Shown piece by piece: positions 51,740 to 59,881 of a DNA stretch of 64,000 nt (its first letter is position 1; every line of letters starts with the position of its first letter). The notes under the pieces were generated by a model. The model searched no databases, was not told the origin of the DNA, and saw only the letters and a list, made by a program, of their open reading frames with translations. Source of the stretch: Paenibacillus_E sp052115445 (lineage in GTDB: Bacteria > Bacillota > Bacilli > Paenibacillales > NBRC-103111). The stretch is from contig NZ_JBFRGR010000002.1 of NCBI RefSeq assembly GCF_052115445.1, forward strand, positions 124,001 to 188,000, given 5' to 3'. The position numbers were made by a program, and so were the translations under genes.

Positions 51740-52663
51740 TTAGTAGAGACCCTCCTCGCCTGATTTCTTCACAAGCCAGTTTGCCAACACGACAAGGATT
51801 AGGCCAACAACACCCTTAAATAGACCAACTGAAGTCGCATAACTGAGCTGTCCGTCAACTAAGCCCACGCGATACACATAGGTATCGAATACCTCGCCCA
51901 CATCTCGCGTCAGTGAGTTGACAATATTGAAGACATGATCGAAACTTGTTTCCAAAATATCACTTATTTTCAGCAACAGCAGAATCACAATCGTACTGCG
52001 AATGCCTGGCAATGTGATGTGCCAAATTTGACGAAAGCGCCCAGCGCCATCCATTTTGGCTGCCTCATATAACTCTGGACTTATTGCCGCCAGCGCAGCT
52101 AGATAAATAACGGTTCCCCATCCGCTATCCCGCCAGATTACTTGCAGGATATACATGGGACGGAATAATTCGGGATCCATCATGAGCGAAAATTTTTCGA
52201 AGCCTAACGATGCAATCCAAGATTGGAATAAGCTTTGTTCGGATTCAAAGATAACGAAAAACATCGCGACAACAACGACCCAAGACATAAAATGCGGAAT
52301 ATAGACGAGCGTTTGAATCCAGCGTTTGAACCACTCACGACGTAATTCATTCAGCATTAAGGACAATATGATTGGCGCCGGAAAGGCAAAGACCAATTGA
52401 TAGAACGAGAGCATTAATGTATTACGCAACAGCATGAAGAAATCAGGATCTGAGAATAAGCGATGAAAATGCTTCAATCCTACCCATTCGCTTCCGAAGA
52501 AACCGGTGAATGGCTGGAAGTTCTGAAAGGCGATTATGACGCCGCCCATTGGCCAATATTTAAACAAGATAAAATAGAGAATACCTGGCAAGGCCATGAT
52601 GTACAGCCAGTGATCACGTCGTATATCTTTGAGCAATGTTAATCTGATTCTGGTTGCCTTCAC
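51740..52663 (-). CDS. Sugar ABC transporter permease, LplB type, third importer
   Basis: This 307-aa membrane protein has the LplB hallmark FKYWPMGGVIIAFQNFQPFTGF and the EAA loop YEAAKMDGAGRFRQIWHITLPG. It starts at GTG 52663; the ribosome site GAGGGGGG overlaps the stop codon of the amidohydrolase gene, implying translational coupling of enzyme and transporter. Confidence 0.92.
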   Translation of the reverse strand: MKATRIRLTLLKDIRRDHWLYIMALPGILYFILFKYWPMGGVIIAFQNFQPFTGFFGSEWVGLKHFHRLFSDPDFFMLLRNTLMLSFYQLVFAFPAPIILSLMLNELRREWFKRWIQTLVYIPHFMSWVVVVAMFFVIFESEQSLFQSWIASLGFEKFSLMMDPELFRPMYILQVIWRDSGWGTVIYLAALAAISPELYEAAKMDGAGRFRQIWHITLPGIRSTIVILLLLKISDILETSFDHVFNIVNSLTRDVGEVFDTYVYRVGLVDGQLSYATSVGLFKGVVGLILVVLANWLVKKSGEEGLY

Positions 52664-52676
52664 CGGTAATCCCCCC

Positions 52677-53780
52677 TCACTTCAAAATCTCCTTCTTATG
52701 CAAACCATATAAGGCTGCCGCATTTCCACCTTGAACTTTCTTGCGAAGCTCCTTAGGAAAAGCAGAAAGCACCATCTTGGGATGATCGAAATCCCAATGC
52801 GGATAATCACTCGAGTATAGAATGCGATCCTCCATCTTGCACATCTGAATGAGTTGTACGAGATGCTCTGGCACCTCCGGTTCCTCAATCGGCTGTGTCG
52901 TTAAATAAACATGTTCCCGAATGTACTCCGAGGGCAGCTTTGAGAGCCATGGCGTCGTATCCCGCAGCGCTTTATAGTTCTTATCCATTCGCCACATCAG
53001 ATGAGGCAGCCAAGCGATACCGCCTTCAATCGCGACCACTTTTACACCCGGAAATTTCACGAAAACCCCCTCACACACCATGCTATTGATGTGCGCCATA
53101 TAATTGGTCGGGAGAATATTATGCCATTCCATATAGCGTGATGGATAACCGGAAGGTGTCGGCACTCCAGCTATACCGCGTCCCTCTGTCCCTGGATGGA
53201 TGGAGACAGGCAAGCCCATCCTCTCTGCAGCTTCATAAATAGGATGAAAAAAACGATTCCCATATAAGCGTGTACTGCCGCTGCACATGATAATTTCGAC
53301 AATATCCGGATGCCCGCCGATTCGCATAATTTCCTTTGCAGCGTACAAGGGATCCGAATGGTTAATCACCATAGCGCCTTTATAGCGATCATCTATAGAT
53401 AACCAATGATCAATTAAATAATCGTTATAGGCGGATATCACTGCATTACCATAATCGATATCGGGATTGAGCGACATTTCCAAGGCATTTTGCCCTGTTA
53501 AAATAACATAATCAAAGCCATAACGTTCAATGTGATCCTTCACCATGAAAACCGGGTCACTGCCAGAGCTAACGCCCTCTTCAGGAATTGCATCTTTTCT
53601 CAGCACGCCTACTGGTGAGTAATAAGGTGTACCTACACCTGTCCCAGCGCCGATCCATTGTTGATGCCACGGTTTATCTAAATAAGGAAGCAAATCTTGA
53701 GGGTCTCTAATCCCATTGTGCACATCGGTATCAATGAGCATCGACTGTGTAGGTACATGTTGGATATCGTTGTGATTCAT
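52677..53780 (-). CDS. Amidohydrolase-family protein (ACMSD-like, Amidohydro_2)
   Basis: This 367-aa cytoplasmic TIM-barrel metalloenzyme shows LIDTDVHNGI at the N-terminus, LPVSIHPGTEGRG in the middle and YSSDYPHWDFDHP near the C-terminus, giving the usual Asp/His metal ligands of the Amidohydro_2 group. That group contains decarboxylases and hydrolases of aromatic or lactone acids. It is the first gene of the cluster and is translationally coupled to the importer. The reaction is unknown. The gene has an AAAGGTG site before ATG 53780. Confidence 0.87.
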   Translation of the reverse strand: MNHNDIQHVPTQSMLIDTDVHNGIRDPQDLLPYLDKPWHQQWIGAGTGVGTPYYSPVGVLRKDAIPEEGVSSGSDPVFMVKDHIERYGFDYVILTGQNALEMSLNPDIDYGNAVISAYNDYLIDHWLSIDDRYKGAMVINHSDPLYAAKEIMRIGGHPDIVEIIMCSGSTRLYGNRFFHPIYEAAERMGLPVSIHPGTEGRGIAGVPTPSGYPSRYMEWHNILPTNYMAHINSMVCEGVFVKFPGVKVVAIEGGIAWLPHLMWRMDKNYKALRDTTPWLSKLPSEYIREHVYLTTQPIEEPEVPEHLVQLIQMCKMEDRILYSSDYPHWDFDHPKMVLSAFPKELRKKVQGGNAAALYGLHKKEILK

Positions 53781-53956
53781 CTGTTTTCACCTTTCCTCGT
53801 CGTTGTGATGTCCTGCTTGCTTTTTATCTTAGCCCCTTGTTTACTTACCGCCTATAATCAATACCTGACAGTCCAGAAACGTAAGCGGCATAAGGTTTCT
53901 CAGACGTAAGTAATCCTTACCTTCACGCGAATAATCATTACGTGACTACATCACAT

Positions 53957-53987
53957 GACAAAATAAACCTGAGGCTCTGCCTCAGGT
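53957..53987 (-). terminator. Terminator upstream of the amidohydrolase cluster
   Basis: A perfect 9-bp stem, ACCTGAGGC / GCCTCAGGT (53967-53975 with 53979-53987), is followed on the minus strand by TTATTTTGT. It would shield the cluster from read-through. Confidence 0.8.
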
Positions 53988-54030
53988 CCTTAGTAAAAAC
54001 CCAATCTGATGTGTATAGGGAGGGTTGTCC

Positions 54031-54135
54031 ATGTTTCAAGGTAAACAGGCGAGCATATTCTTCCCAAACCTAAAGAGTATCGCGAAAAGAGGATGGTTGA
54101 ATTTTCTAACGGACATGACAGCCTCTAATAGCTAA
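54031..54135 (+). CDS. Possible small basic protein, 34 aa
   Basis: ATG at 54031 follows AGGGAGGG by 6 nt, and the frame encodes a basic peptide beginning MFQGKQASIFFPNLKSIAKR. A GCCTC/GAGGC hairpin with T run starts at its end and could terminate it. No family recognised; it may be a chance frame. Confidence 0.3.
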   Translation: MFQGKQASIFFPNLKSIAKRGWLNFLTDMTASNS

Positions 54136-54157
54136 ATATGAGGCCGTTTTGATTTTT

Positions 54158-54238
54158 AATGGACACCAGAGGCGTTATTGACTGATTTGTGTGCCAACAT
54201 GCGTGGCAAGGGACTAAATAACCGCCGTGGCGTCCATT
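54158..54238. repeat. Nested inverted-repeat element, 81 bp
   Basis: Outer arms AATGGAC / GTCCATT, middle arms GGCGTTATT / AAATAACCGCC (one gap) and inner arms TGCCA / TGGCA can all pair in one long hairpin. A partial degenerate copy of the ATAACGGCC...GTCC part follows near 54287. It looks like a dispersed intergenic palindromic element rather than a simple terminator. Confidence 0.6.
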
Positions 54239-54474
54239 AGCATTTGGACTCCCTGCTTTTCTCATTAAATAACGGCCCCCCTGTCCGTAACTCAGAAAAA
54301 ATGAAAGCTAACCTTGCATCACAACTGGTTCCCCCCTCATCTGCTCTTATCCCAACAGAAACGGTTAACCTAGGTGAAGTCTCCCTACTACCCATTTTTT
54401 AGAAAGGGGGGGTCGCTTTCACAACACCCCTAACGTGATTCTCGTAAACCCCAAACATATAAATTCTTATCTTT

Positions 54475-54505
54475 CAAAAAAGGGCAGTTGTACTCCTCTG
54501 CCCTT
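54475..54505 (-). terminator. Terminator downstream of the small lipoprotein gene
   Basis: AAGGGCAG (54480-54487) pairs with CTGCCCTT (54498-54505). The minus strand continues TTTTT (complement of 54475-54479). Confidence 0.75.
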
Positions 54506-54607
54506 CCATTTTCAAACTATAGTTTTGTGTTAGGTGAATCCTTACATTCGCGCAGGTTACTTTACAAAATGCCCGTTCTTATTGAACACTATCATGCACG
54601 TTGAGAA

Positions 54608-54632
54608 AGGCTGTCGGTTCTCTCGGCAGCCT
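54608..54632 (-). terminator. Second hairpin downstream of the small lipoprotein gene
   Basis: AGGCTGTCG pairs with CGGCAGCCT with one G-U pair. It lies 66 nt after the stop of the lipoprotein gene; the minus strand continues TTCTC. Confidence 0.6.
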
Positions 54633-54697
54633 CTGATTTGGAGGTTACTTACGTATAGTATCTCTGAAAGCTCAGGAATAGGATTTCTTCACAGTAG

Positions 54698-55444
54698 TTA
54701 TATATCGTTAGGCTTCACTTCATTTGTACTTTTCAGAATCATTGACTTTTTCTTTGGATCATATCTGAAATGATAGATGGTAATGAAATCCTGTCCCGCC
54801 CCATATCCGCCAGTCACAATAAATTCTCCGCCTACAATTTTGAATGGATGGTGCGGCAATTGGCTTATAGAAGTCCAATTCACTCCTGGTTTTATCTCAA
54901 ACGTTATCGGAAAAGCCTTCCTATTACTTACTCCGAAAAGGTAAGTTTCGAGACCATGACAATCGGTGTAACGAGGAACATAAGCGAATATATCCATATC
55001 TTCCAGGGTAAATGGCTGCATGATGACTGGTGAGTCATTTTGTTGTACAATTTCGAAGTCTATTGGAAATGTACTGATTGGAGTTGCACTTCCCTCAGAT
55101 TTGGATTCCCACACCGCCTCATAATCTCCTGTCCAATGGAGATCTGTCTCCACCCCATAACAGCTAGGTGCCCCCAAAGGAGCTATGCTCGCTTTGTTCG
55201 CAGGTTTGACGAGTAGTCGTCCATCCAAATGCGTACCTATTGCTCTGATGGAGTTATCTTCTTTCGCTAAGTTTGTCTCTGTAGCAAGCGGAGGCGATAC
55301 TGGCGTTGAGCTGGGAGGCAATTCAGATGTTGCAGGCATTGGGGAAATGGACGATACAGACGTATCTGCACTATTTCCGCTGTCCCCACATCCTGTGAGC
55401 ATAAGGACGAGCAATAATAACCCCAGGGTGATCATGTTTTTCAT
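54698..55444 (-). CDS. Putative lipoprotein, unknown function
   Basis: This 248-aa protein has a lipoprotein signal peptide ending in LTGC, a Ser/Pro/Thr-rich linker of about 40 residues, and a globular part with three Cys after the lipid Cys. No family recognised. GGAGG lies 8 nt before ATG 55444. It follows the frameshifted membrane-protein gene by 66 nt on the same strand, probably one transcript. Confidence 0.75.
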   Translation of the reverse strand: MKNMITLGLLLLVLMLTGCGDSGNSADTSVSSISPMPATSELPPSSTPVSPPLATETNLAKEDNSIRAIGTHLDGRLLVKPANKASIAPLGAPSCYGVETDLHWTGDYEAVWESKSEGSATPISTFPIDFEIVQQNDSPVIMQPFTLEDMDIFAYVPRYTDCHGLETYLFGVSNRKAFPITFEIKPGVNWTSISQLPHHPFKIVGGEFIVTGGYGAGQDFITIYHFRYDPKKKSMILKSTNEVKPNDI

Positions 55445-55510
55445 TCTATTAGCCTCCTCTTGCGGCTGGACGCTTTCGAACCACAGTTAGATTAAAAAAT
55501 AACGCCAATC

Positions 55511-55812
55511 TTAATGGACGGTTCCCAAAAATGATACAAACAGCTCTTTCTTCTTGTGGTATTCAGGGGAATCAGAGGGCAATAAACCACATGCATACTC
55601 TATAACTACTTTTCGACCCAACAGCGTTTTTTCTGAGGTTTTAACACCACAATCTTTGCAGTTAAACCCACATCCATCTTGTACGTTTTTCCACTTGTCC
55701 TCAAAAGCATCTATAGCTCTCTGTTTTGCAAAACTTTCAGTTACCCACGGTGAAAATAAAAACCCTGAGACGATAACAACAAGTCCGGCCACGATAAATA
55801 TTGTTTTTTCAT
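55511..55812 (-). CDS. Small Cys-rich membrane-anchored protein with apparent frameshift at its start
   Basis: The main frame from about 55803 encodes a hydrophobic segment (TIFIVAGLVVIVSGFLFSPWV) and a small extracytoplasmic domain with four Cys (CGFNCKDCG and YACG). It has no usable start of its own. The only good start is ATG 55812, behind AAGGGGGG, but it is in another frame and stops after 23 codons. One extra A in the A6 run (55804-55809) would give MKKTIFIVAGL... in frame. It is therefore a frameshifted gene, a slippage-controlled gene, or an error in the sequence. Confidence 0.6.
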
Positions 55813-55944
55813 TGATTCCCCCCTTACATTATCTGACGTACTCGCTATGTATTTGTTTCGTTCATATTTAATCATTAAACACACACTTTTTAAACTGATC
55901 TCACATAAAATTTTAATATTGACTGTCGAAGGTGGAGATTCCTA

Positions 55945-56280
55945 ATGTACGCTAGATTAAGTATGTTTAGATTAAGACCTGATGCCCCAATATCATTCGC
56001 AGAGCAATGGGCTGAGAAAACTAACATGGTCCATCAAACATTAAAGGGATTTAAAGGTATTACATTTTTGGGAGAAGATATAACTAATGAGTTCTGTGCA
56101 ATAAGTTATTGGGAAACGAAAGAGGATGCTATAGCAGCCGGTGATACGATTGAGGTTAAAGTTTATTCCACCTTATCCAAAACTTATATCGAATCCCCGC
56201 CTATGATTGCTATATATGGCGTTTATGACCTACCTGCGGAGAACGGTGAACTCATATTTTTCGGTAAATTTAACTGGTAG
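55945..56280 (+). CDS. Small dimeric alpha/beta-barrel protein (ABM-like)
   Basis: This 111-aa protein fits the antibiotic-biosynthesis-monooxygenase-type fold. It has an N-terminal strand ARLSMFRLRP, helix AEQWAEKTNMVHQTLKGFKG, strand ITFLGEDI, and CAISYWETKEDAIAAGD. No catalytic residues can be assigned. GGAG lies 7 nt before ATG 55945. Confidence 0.7.
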   Translation: MYARLSMFRLRPDAPISFAEQWAEKTNMVHQTLKGFKGITFLGEDITNEFCAISYWETKEDAIAAGDTIEVKVYSTLSKTYIESPPMIAIYGVYDLPAENGELIFFGKFNW

Positions 56281-56283
56281 TAA

Positions 56284-56599
56284 TTCTCCGTTGTATGCTT
56301 AGCACTATTTGCAGGTAGTCTGTACTTCATCAAAACAATGGAAGATCCACAAGGTATGCTGCGAGCGTTGCCTTATATCTGTTTTGGGATTGGCTGTAGT
56401 ATTTTCGGTCACGGCATGGGAGAAATAGTCGGGCAAAAACGAAAGCATATAACATGATGGTCTTTATGTTTGGAGCCTTAATTATACCATTTGCCTTGAT
56501 GGATATAGATTTAACAATACTATTGCTATTGATTTTTGCCTATCTGTTTATCCTTGGATATTGCTCGTATTACCGTTTCAAATTCTATAAAGAGATGTA
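56284..56599 (+). pseudogene. Decayed small membrane-protein gene
   Basis: One frame encodes FSVVCLALFAGSLYFIK ... FGIGCSIFGHGMGEIVGQKRKH and stops at about 56457. A frame shifted by one near 56445 continues with MMVFMFGALIIPFALMDIDL ... YYRFKFYKEM to 56599. Together they read as one four-segment membrane protein lacking its start codon and carrying one frameshift. Family not recognised. Confidence 0.6.
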
Positions 56600-56630
56600 A
56601 TAAAAGTTCCAGAAAATTGCCCATTACTTC

Positions 56631-56664
56631 AAAAAAAACGGCAGCCGATTAAATACCAGCTGCC
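56631..56664 (-). terminator. Terminator of the VOC protein gene
   Basis: GGCAGC (56640-56645) pairs with GCTGCC (56659-56664). The minus strand continues GTTTTTTTT (complement of 56631-56639). Confidence 0.85.
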
Positions 56665-56714
56665 ATTAAATCATAATTGAAAGCCTCATCTACGCTACCC
56701 GCCAAGTAGCCCAA

Positions 56715-57110
56715 CTATAGCACCTGCGCAATCTCCCACACATGCCCGTCTGGATCAGCAAAACAAGCCGTCCGCCGCCCCCAGGGACGCGTTATCGGTC
56801 CATTCAATAACCTAACGCCGCGCACTTCCAGTTCGTCGCATACCTGGTCAACATCTGACACTTGGATCGTGAACTGAAACCGCGCGCCATCTCCGCTGCG
56901 ACCTACCTGCGCCGGCTCAATCAACTCGCGTGCATTCGATTGATTTAACAGATTGATGCTTGTATTGCCATAATCAAACACCGTGCAATTTTCATCTTCA
57001 TATATGATCGCAAGTTTGAACGTCTCTTGGTAAAATACCTTTGACCGATGCAAATCTTCAACAAATAATGTGATTTCAGTAATTTTTTTCTCCCAGTCAG
57101 CTGTCGCCAT
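56715..57110 (-). CDS. VOC-superfamily (glyoxalase-like) protein
   Basis: This 131-aa protein has the paired beta-alpha-beta units of the vicinal oxygen chelate fold: EITLFVEDLHRSKVFYQETFKL at the start and ARFQFTIQVSDVDQVCDEL, then CFADPDGHVWEIAQ with the metal-ligand Glu. Metal ligands in the first half are not clear, so it may bind rather than convert its ligand. It is a single gene with its own terminator. Confidence 0.88.
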   Translation of the reverse strand: MATADWEKKITEITLFVEDLHRSKVFYQETFKLAIIYEDENCTVFDYGNTSINLLNQSNARELIEPAQVGRSGDGARFQFTIQVSDVDQVCDELEVRGVRLLNGPITRPWGRRTACFADPDGHVWEIAQVL

Positions 57111-57200
57111 CCATATTCAACCTCATTTACACTTTTTTACAATCCTATTTGGATCATACGAATTGTCCGTTCCATTGTCAATGCTACTATGACGGTTCAT

Positions 57201-58112
57201 TTAATCCAGAAATTTGGCAAAGCGTTCCGTGATTTGGATGCCTCTGTGCCAATCCGTTCCTCCGTCTTCAATCGTCCAGCACGCCTCCAACACACCTCGT
57301 GCCACACCCCACATCGCGATTCGGCGAGGGTCAAGACCAAGTCGATCGGCCATAATCGCTATCCTGTTCTGCAGCAACTGCTCGCAGTCACCACCCCGAT
57401 CCTCGTAGTTAAGCAGATACTGGATCGTATCAAAATGGATGTCACCGATGATTCCTTTGGGGTCAATGACAGCCCATTTCTCTTCGTATTGGCGAAGAAT
57501 GTTATCATGATGCAGATCGCCATGCAGTAAGAGATTCTCATTCGTGGTCGCGATGAGATATTCCAGACATACTTCGGCATTCTCCACCCAACTCGGTGGC
57601 AGTGGTCCTTCAACTTCCATGTCATTGATTCGCTCTCGGTATCGCTCAATTGCCGCAAAATGCTGCTTCATTGACGGGTACAGACTCCCCGGTGGTGGAG
57701 AAAGGTGAAGGCGGCGAAACACATCGCAAAAGATATCCGTCGCACGTGCATCATTCTCAATTGTCGACAAAGGTATGCCAGGCACGGCGCCCTCCAGTAG
57801 TGCAACTCCCCATTCCTCATCTGCATCAAGCACATGAATTGCCCCTCTGCCCTCAAAGGCACGAAGAACACTAACTTCTCTAGATAGCTCATCCTTCTTG
57901 AAAGATAATTTAAGGACGACTCGTTTCCCATCACTGCGCGTTGCGCGGAGCACGAAGTTATAAGATAAATTAGGAAATGGAACTTCAGGGCTAATGTCGA
58001 AACGGCTTGCACAATCCGCGATTAGCCTTGGCAGCGCCTTCGACCAGGCAACACCTTGCTCACCGTGGAGCTCGTGCATTCTTTTTATAAATGTATCGGG
58101 GATCACAATCAT
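57201..58112 (-). CDS. APH(6)/hydroxyurea-type phosphotransferase
   Basis: This 303-aa protein has the kinase-fold signatures LLHGDLHHDNIL (catalytic loop) and WAVIDPKGIIGD (metal-binding Asp) and the PNLSYNFVLRATRSDGKRVVLKLSF nucleotide-binding start. These match the aminoglycoside 6-phosphotransferase/hydroxyurea kinase group. It may give streptomycin resistance or phosphorylate another small molecule; this cannot be decided from sequence. AAGGAG lies 10 nt before ATG 58112. Confidence 0.87.
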   Translation of the reverse strand: MIVIPDTFIKRMHELHGEQGVAWSKALPRLIADCASRFDISPEVPFPNLSYNFVLRATRSDGKRVVLKLSFKKDELSREVSVLRAFEGRGAIHVLDADEEWGVALLEGAVPGIPLSTIENDARATDIFCDVFRRLHLSPPPGSLYPSMKQHFAAIERYRERINDMEVEGPLPPSWVENAEVCLEYLIATTNENLLLHGDLHHDNILRQYEEKWAVIDPKGIIGDIHFDTIQYLLNYEDRGGDCEQLLQNRIAIMADRLGLDPRRIAMWGVARGVLEACWTIEDGGTDWHRGIQITERFAKFLD

Positions 58113-58133
58113 GCCGGAATGGCTCCTTTCAAG

Positions 58134-58418
58134 TTAATGATGTGTACTAGTTCTCAGCCTACAAAACAAAATTGCTATAAATATCCAACAGATGGCACCC
58201 ATTATATACGGTAAAAGTCTAAAGTTATAATTTATCACATCATCCATTCCTAGTAGCAGTTTAATAGGGAATTGAATGTTTGAAAATAAGTTAGCGTATA
58301 TTTGGTAATTTCCTTCTGTTACTCCCTTTTTCCATCCTAATTCATCAATGAACCAAGCTAAGATTGTTAAAAGTGTATAAAGTGATAAAGAGGCCATGCA
58401 CCATTTTACATATCTCAT
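58134..58418 (-). CDS. Small membrane protein, unknown
   Basis: This 94-aa protein has an N-terminal membrane segment (CMASLSLYTLLTILAWFI) and a C-terminal one (LLPYIMGAICWIFIAILFCRL) with a soluble loop between them. AAGGAG lies 11 nt before ATG 58418. It lies 21 nt upstream of the phosphotransferase gene on the same strand. No family recognised. Confidence 0.6.
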   Translation of the reverse strand: MRYVKWCMASLSLYTLLTILAWFIDELGWKKGVTEGNYQIYANLFSNIQFPIKLLLGMDDVINYNFRLLPYIMGAICWIFIAILFCRLRTSTHH

Positions 58419-58454
58419 TTATAAATGAACTCCTTACTTATAGCTCGTTAATTA

Positions 58455-59038
58455 TCAGCAATTGATTACACCCATAAATCTCTCAATTGCAACAGCAACA
58501 CCATCGTTATCATTCGAATCGGTTACGTGCGCTTCACAATTTTTCAGTTCAATGATCGCGTTCTCCATTGCAATTGGAACTCCGCACATTTGGAATAGCC
58601 CTAAATCGTTAAAGTCATCCCCGAATACCATTACATTTTCTGACTTCACCCCGATATCGTTAAGTACCCATTGCACAGCTTCTTCCTTTGATGCTGATTT
58701 TTGCATGAATTGAATTAAGGCCCCGCCATTGAGGAGCCTGTAACTCGATGAATTGGTTAATCTGTTGGCAAATCTCATTTGGGATACTAATGTGAAGCTG
58801 AGTTTGCTTAGACTTGCATGTTACTAGGGCACCATTGTAATAAACAAAGTAGTCTACAAAAGGAAAATTCTGTACAAATTGATTAGCTGCTCTAGGCGGT
58901 CGCGCAGTGGGCAACAATAATATGAATGCCAGAATCAAAACATCTTTTAACACTCTGATAATTTCTAGGTGATATGGATTTGTCACTACCGAGCAATGTT
59001 CCGTCCAAGTCTAATACAATTGCCTGTATGTCCGACAT
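58455..59038 (-). pseudogene. Cof-type HAD hydrolase, frameshifted and internally deleted
   Basis: From ATG 59038 the first frame encodes MSDIQAIVLDLDGTLLGSDK (HAD motif I, DxDGT) up to HIIVA, then stops early. Shifting by one at a CCC run near 58902 restores TARPPRAANQF, the expected motif II region. The end of the gene is in yet another frame and encodes the C-terminal Cof part (SKEEAVQWVL, VFGDDFNDLGLF, DNDGVAVAIE). About 100 residues of the cap domain are missing. It is a non-functional relic. Confidence 0.85.
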
Positions 59039-59137
59039 CTGCATCTCTCCTCACAAATAATTCTTCCAAATATAACCTAATTCCAGGAGAGAAGATAGAC
59101 TCAATTTTGAATTATTATGCCCGTCCCCTATTCACAT

Positions 59138-59173
59138 AAAAAAGCTGCATAGAAATTAAATTCTACGCAGCTT
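59138..59173 (-). terminator. Terminator of the polysaccharide deacetylase gene
   Basis: AAGCTGC (59142-59148) pairs with GCAGCTT (59167-59173), with further inner pairing. The minus strand continues TTTTTT. Confidence 0.85.
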
Positions 59174-59212
59174 TTCTCAACTTCCTCTCAATATTCATTT
59201 TGTATGACCTAA

Positions 59213-59827
59213 TTATGACTCCGACATTTGCAATAACTCACTAACCGTTACAAGTCGATAACCATCGGCTGTTAATTCCTTTGCCAAAATTCGAACAGCC
59301 TCTATCGATTGGGAGCGGTCTCCAAAGCCATCATGAAAGAGCAAGATACTCCCGCATCCGATCTGCTCTCGGGTTGCCTCAAGTATATGTTCTACCCCTG
59401 GCATCTCCCAGTCCCTTGCACTTCCATTGAGGGCACCAATGACGGGATACCCCATTTTGGCAGTAATCGTCTGAACCTCCTCGTTGAAATCCAAGTAAGG
59501 TGGACGCATGACAACTGGCTTAGTTCCTGTTACCTGTGTAATTATGGCGTCCGTATCGAGAAGTTCTCGCTCACTTTCCTCTAAACTGATTTGGGTCATA
59601 AAAGGATGAGAGTAAGTATGGTTCCCAATTTCATGTTTCCTGACATGAACATCAAGCGCGGTCTCGGGATATAGTTCGATTTGTTTTCCCATCATAAAAA
59701 AGGTAGCATGGCCGGAAACCTCGTCGAAAATATCTAACAATTGAGGCGTATACACGGGGTTAGGGCCATCATCGAATGTAAAAGCAATAACTTTTTGTGT
59801 TGTTGAAACTTGCTGAATGATATTCAT
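59213..59827 (-). CDS. Polysaccharide deacetylase (NodB domain, CE4)
   Basis: This 204-aa protein has the NodB motifs in order: TFDDGPNP (catalytic base Asp and metal Asp), HEIGNHTYSHP (metal His pair) and RPPY. A later ILLFHDG supplies the acid-side His. No signal peptide or membrane anchor is present, unlike most cell-wall deacetylases, so its place of action is unclear. It stands 54 nt downstream of the GH74-like gene on the same strand and could be co-transcribed with it. Confidence 0.9.
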   Translation of the reverse strand: MNIIQQVSTTQKVIAFTFDDGPNPVYTPQLLDIFDEVSGHATFFMMGKQIELYPETALDVHVRKHEIGNHTYSHPFMTQISLEESERELLDTDAIITQVTGTKPVVMRPPYLDFNEEVQTITAKMGYPVIGALNGSARDWEMPGVEHILEATREQIGCGSILLFHDGFGDRSQSIEAVRILAKELTADGYRLVTVSELLQMSES

Positions 59828-59881
59828 GCGTCTAGCCCTCCATCTGTTTGAACTCTACATTTCCTTCGACGCCATAGGTAT

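Larger units (their letters stand above)
53781..54697. other. Gap with promoter, terminators, a palindromic element and one possible small gene
   Basis: From left to right: the cluster promoter region (53781-53950, no clear -35/-10), a bidirectional terminator (53957-53987), a small frame (54031-54135), a GCCTC/GAGGC hairpin with T run at about 54121-54160, a nested inverted repeat (54158-54238), a degenerate half copy of the same element (about 54270-54300), and terminators at 54475-54505 and 54608-54632. No other gene seen. Confidence 0.55.
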
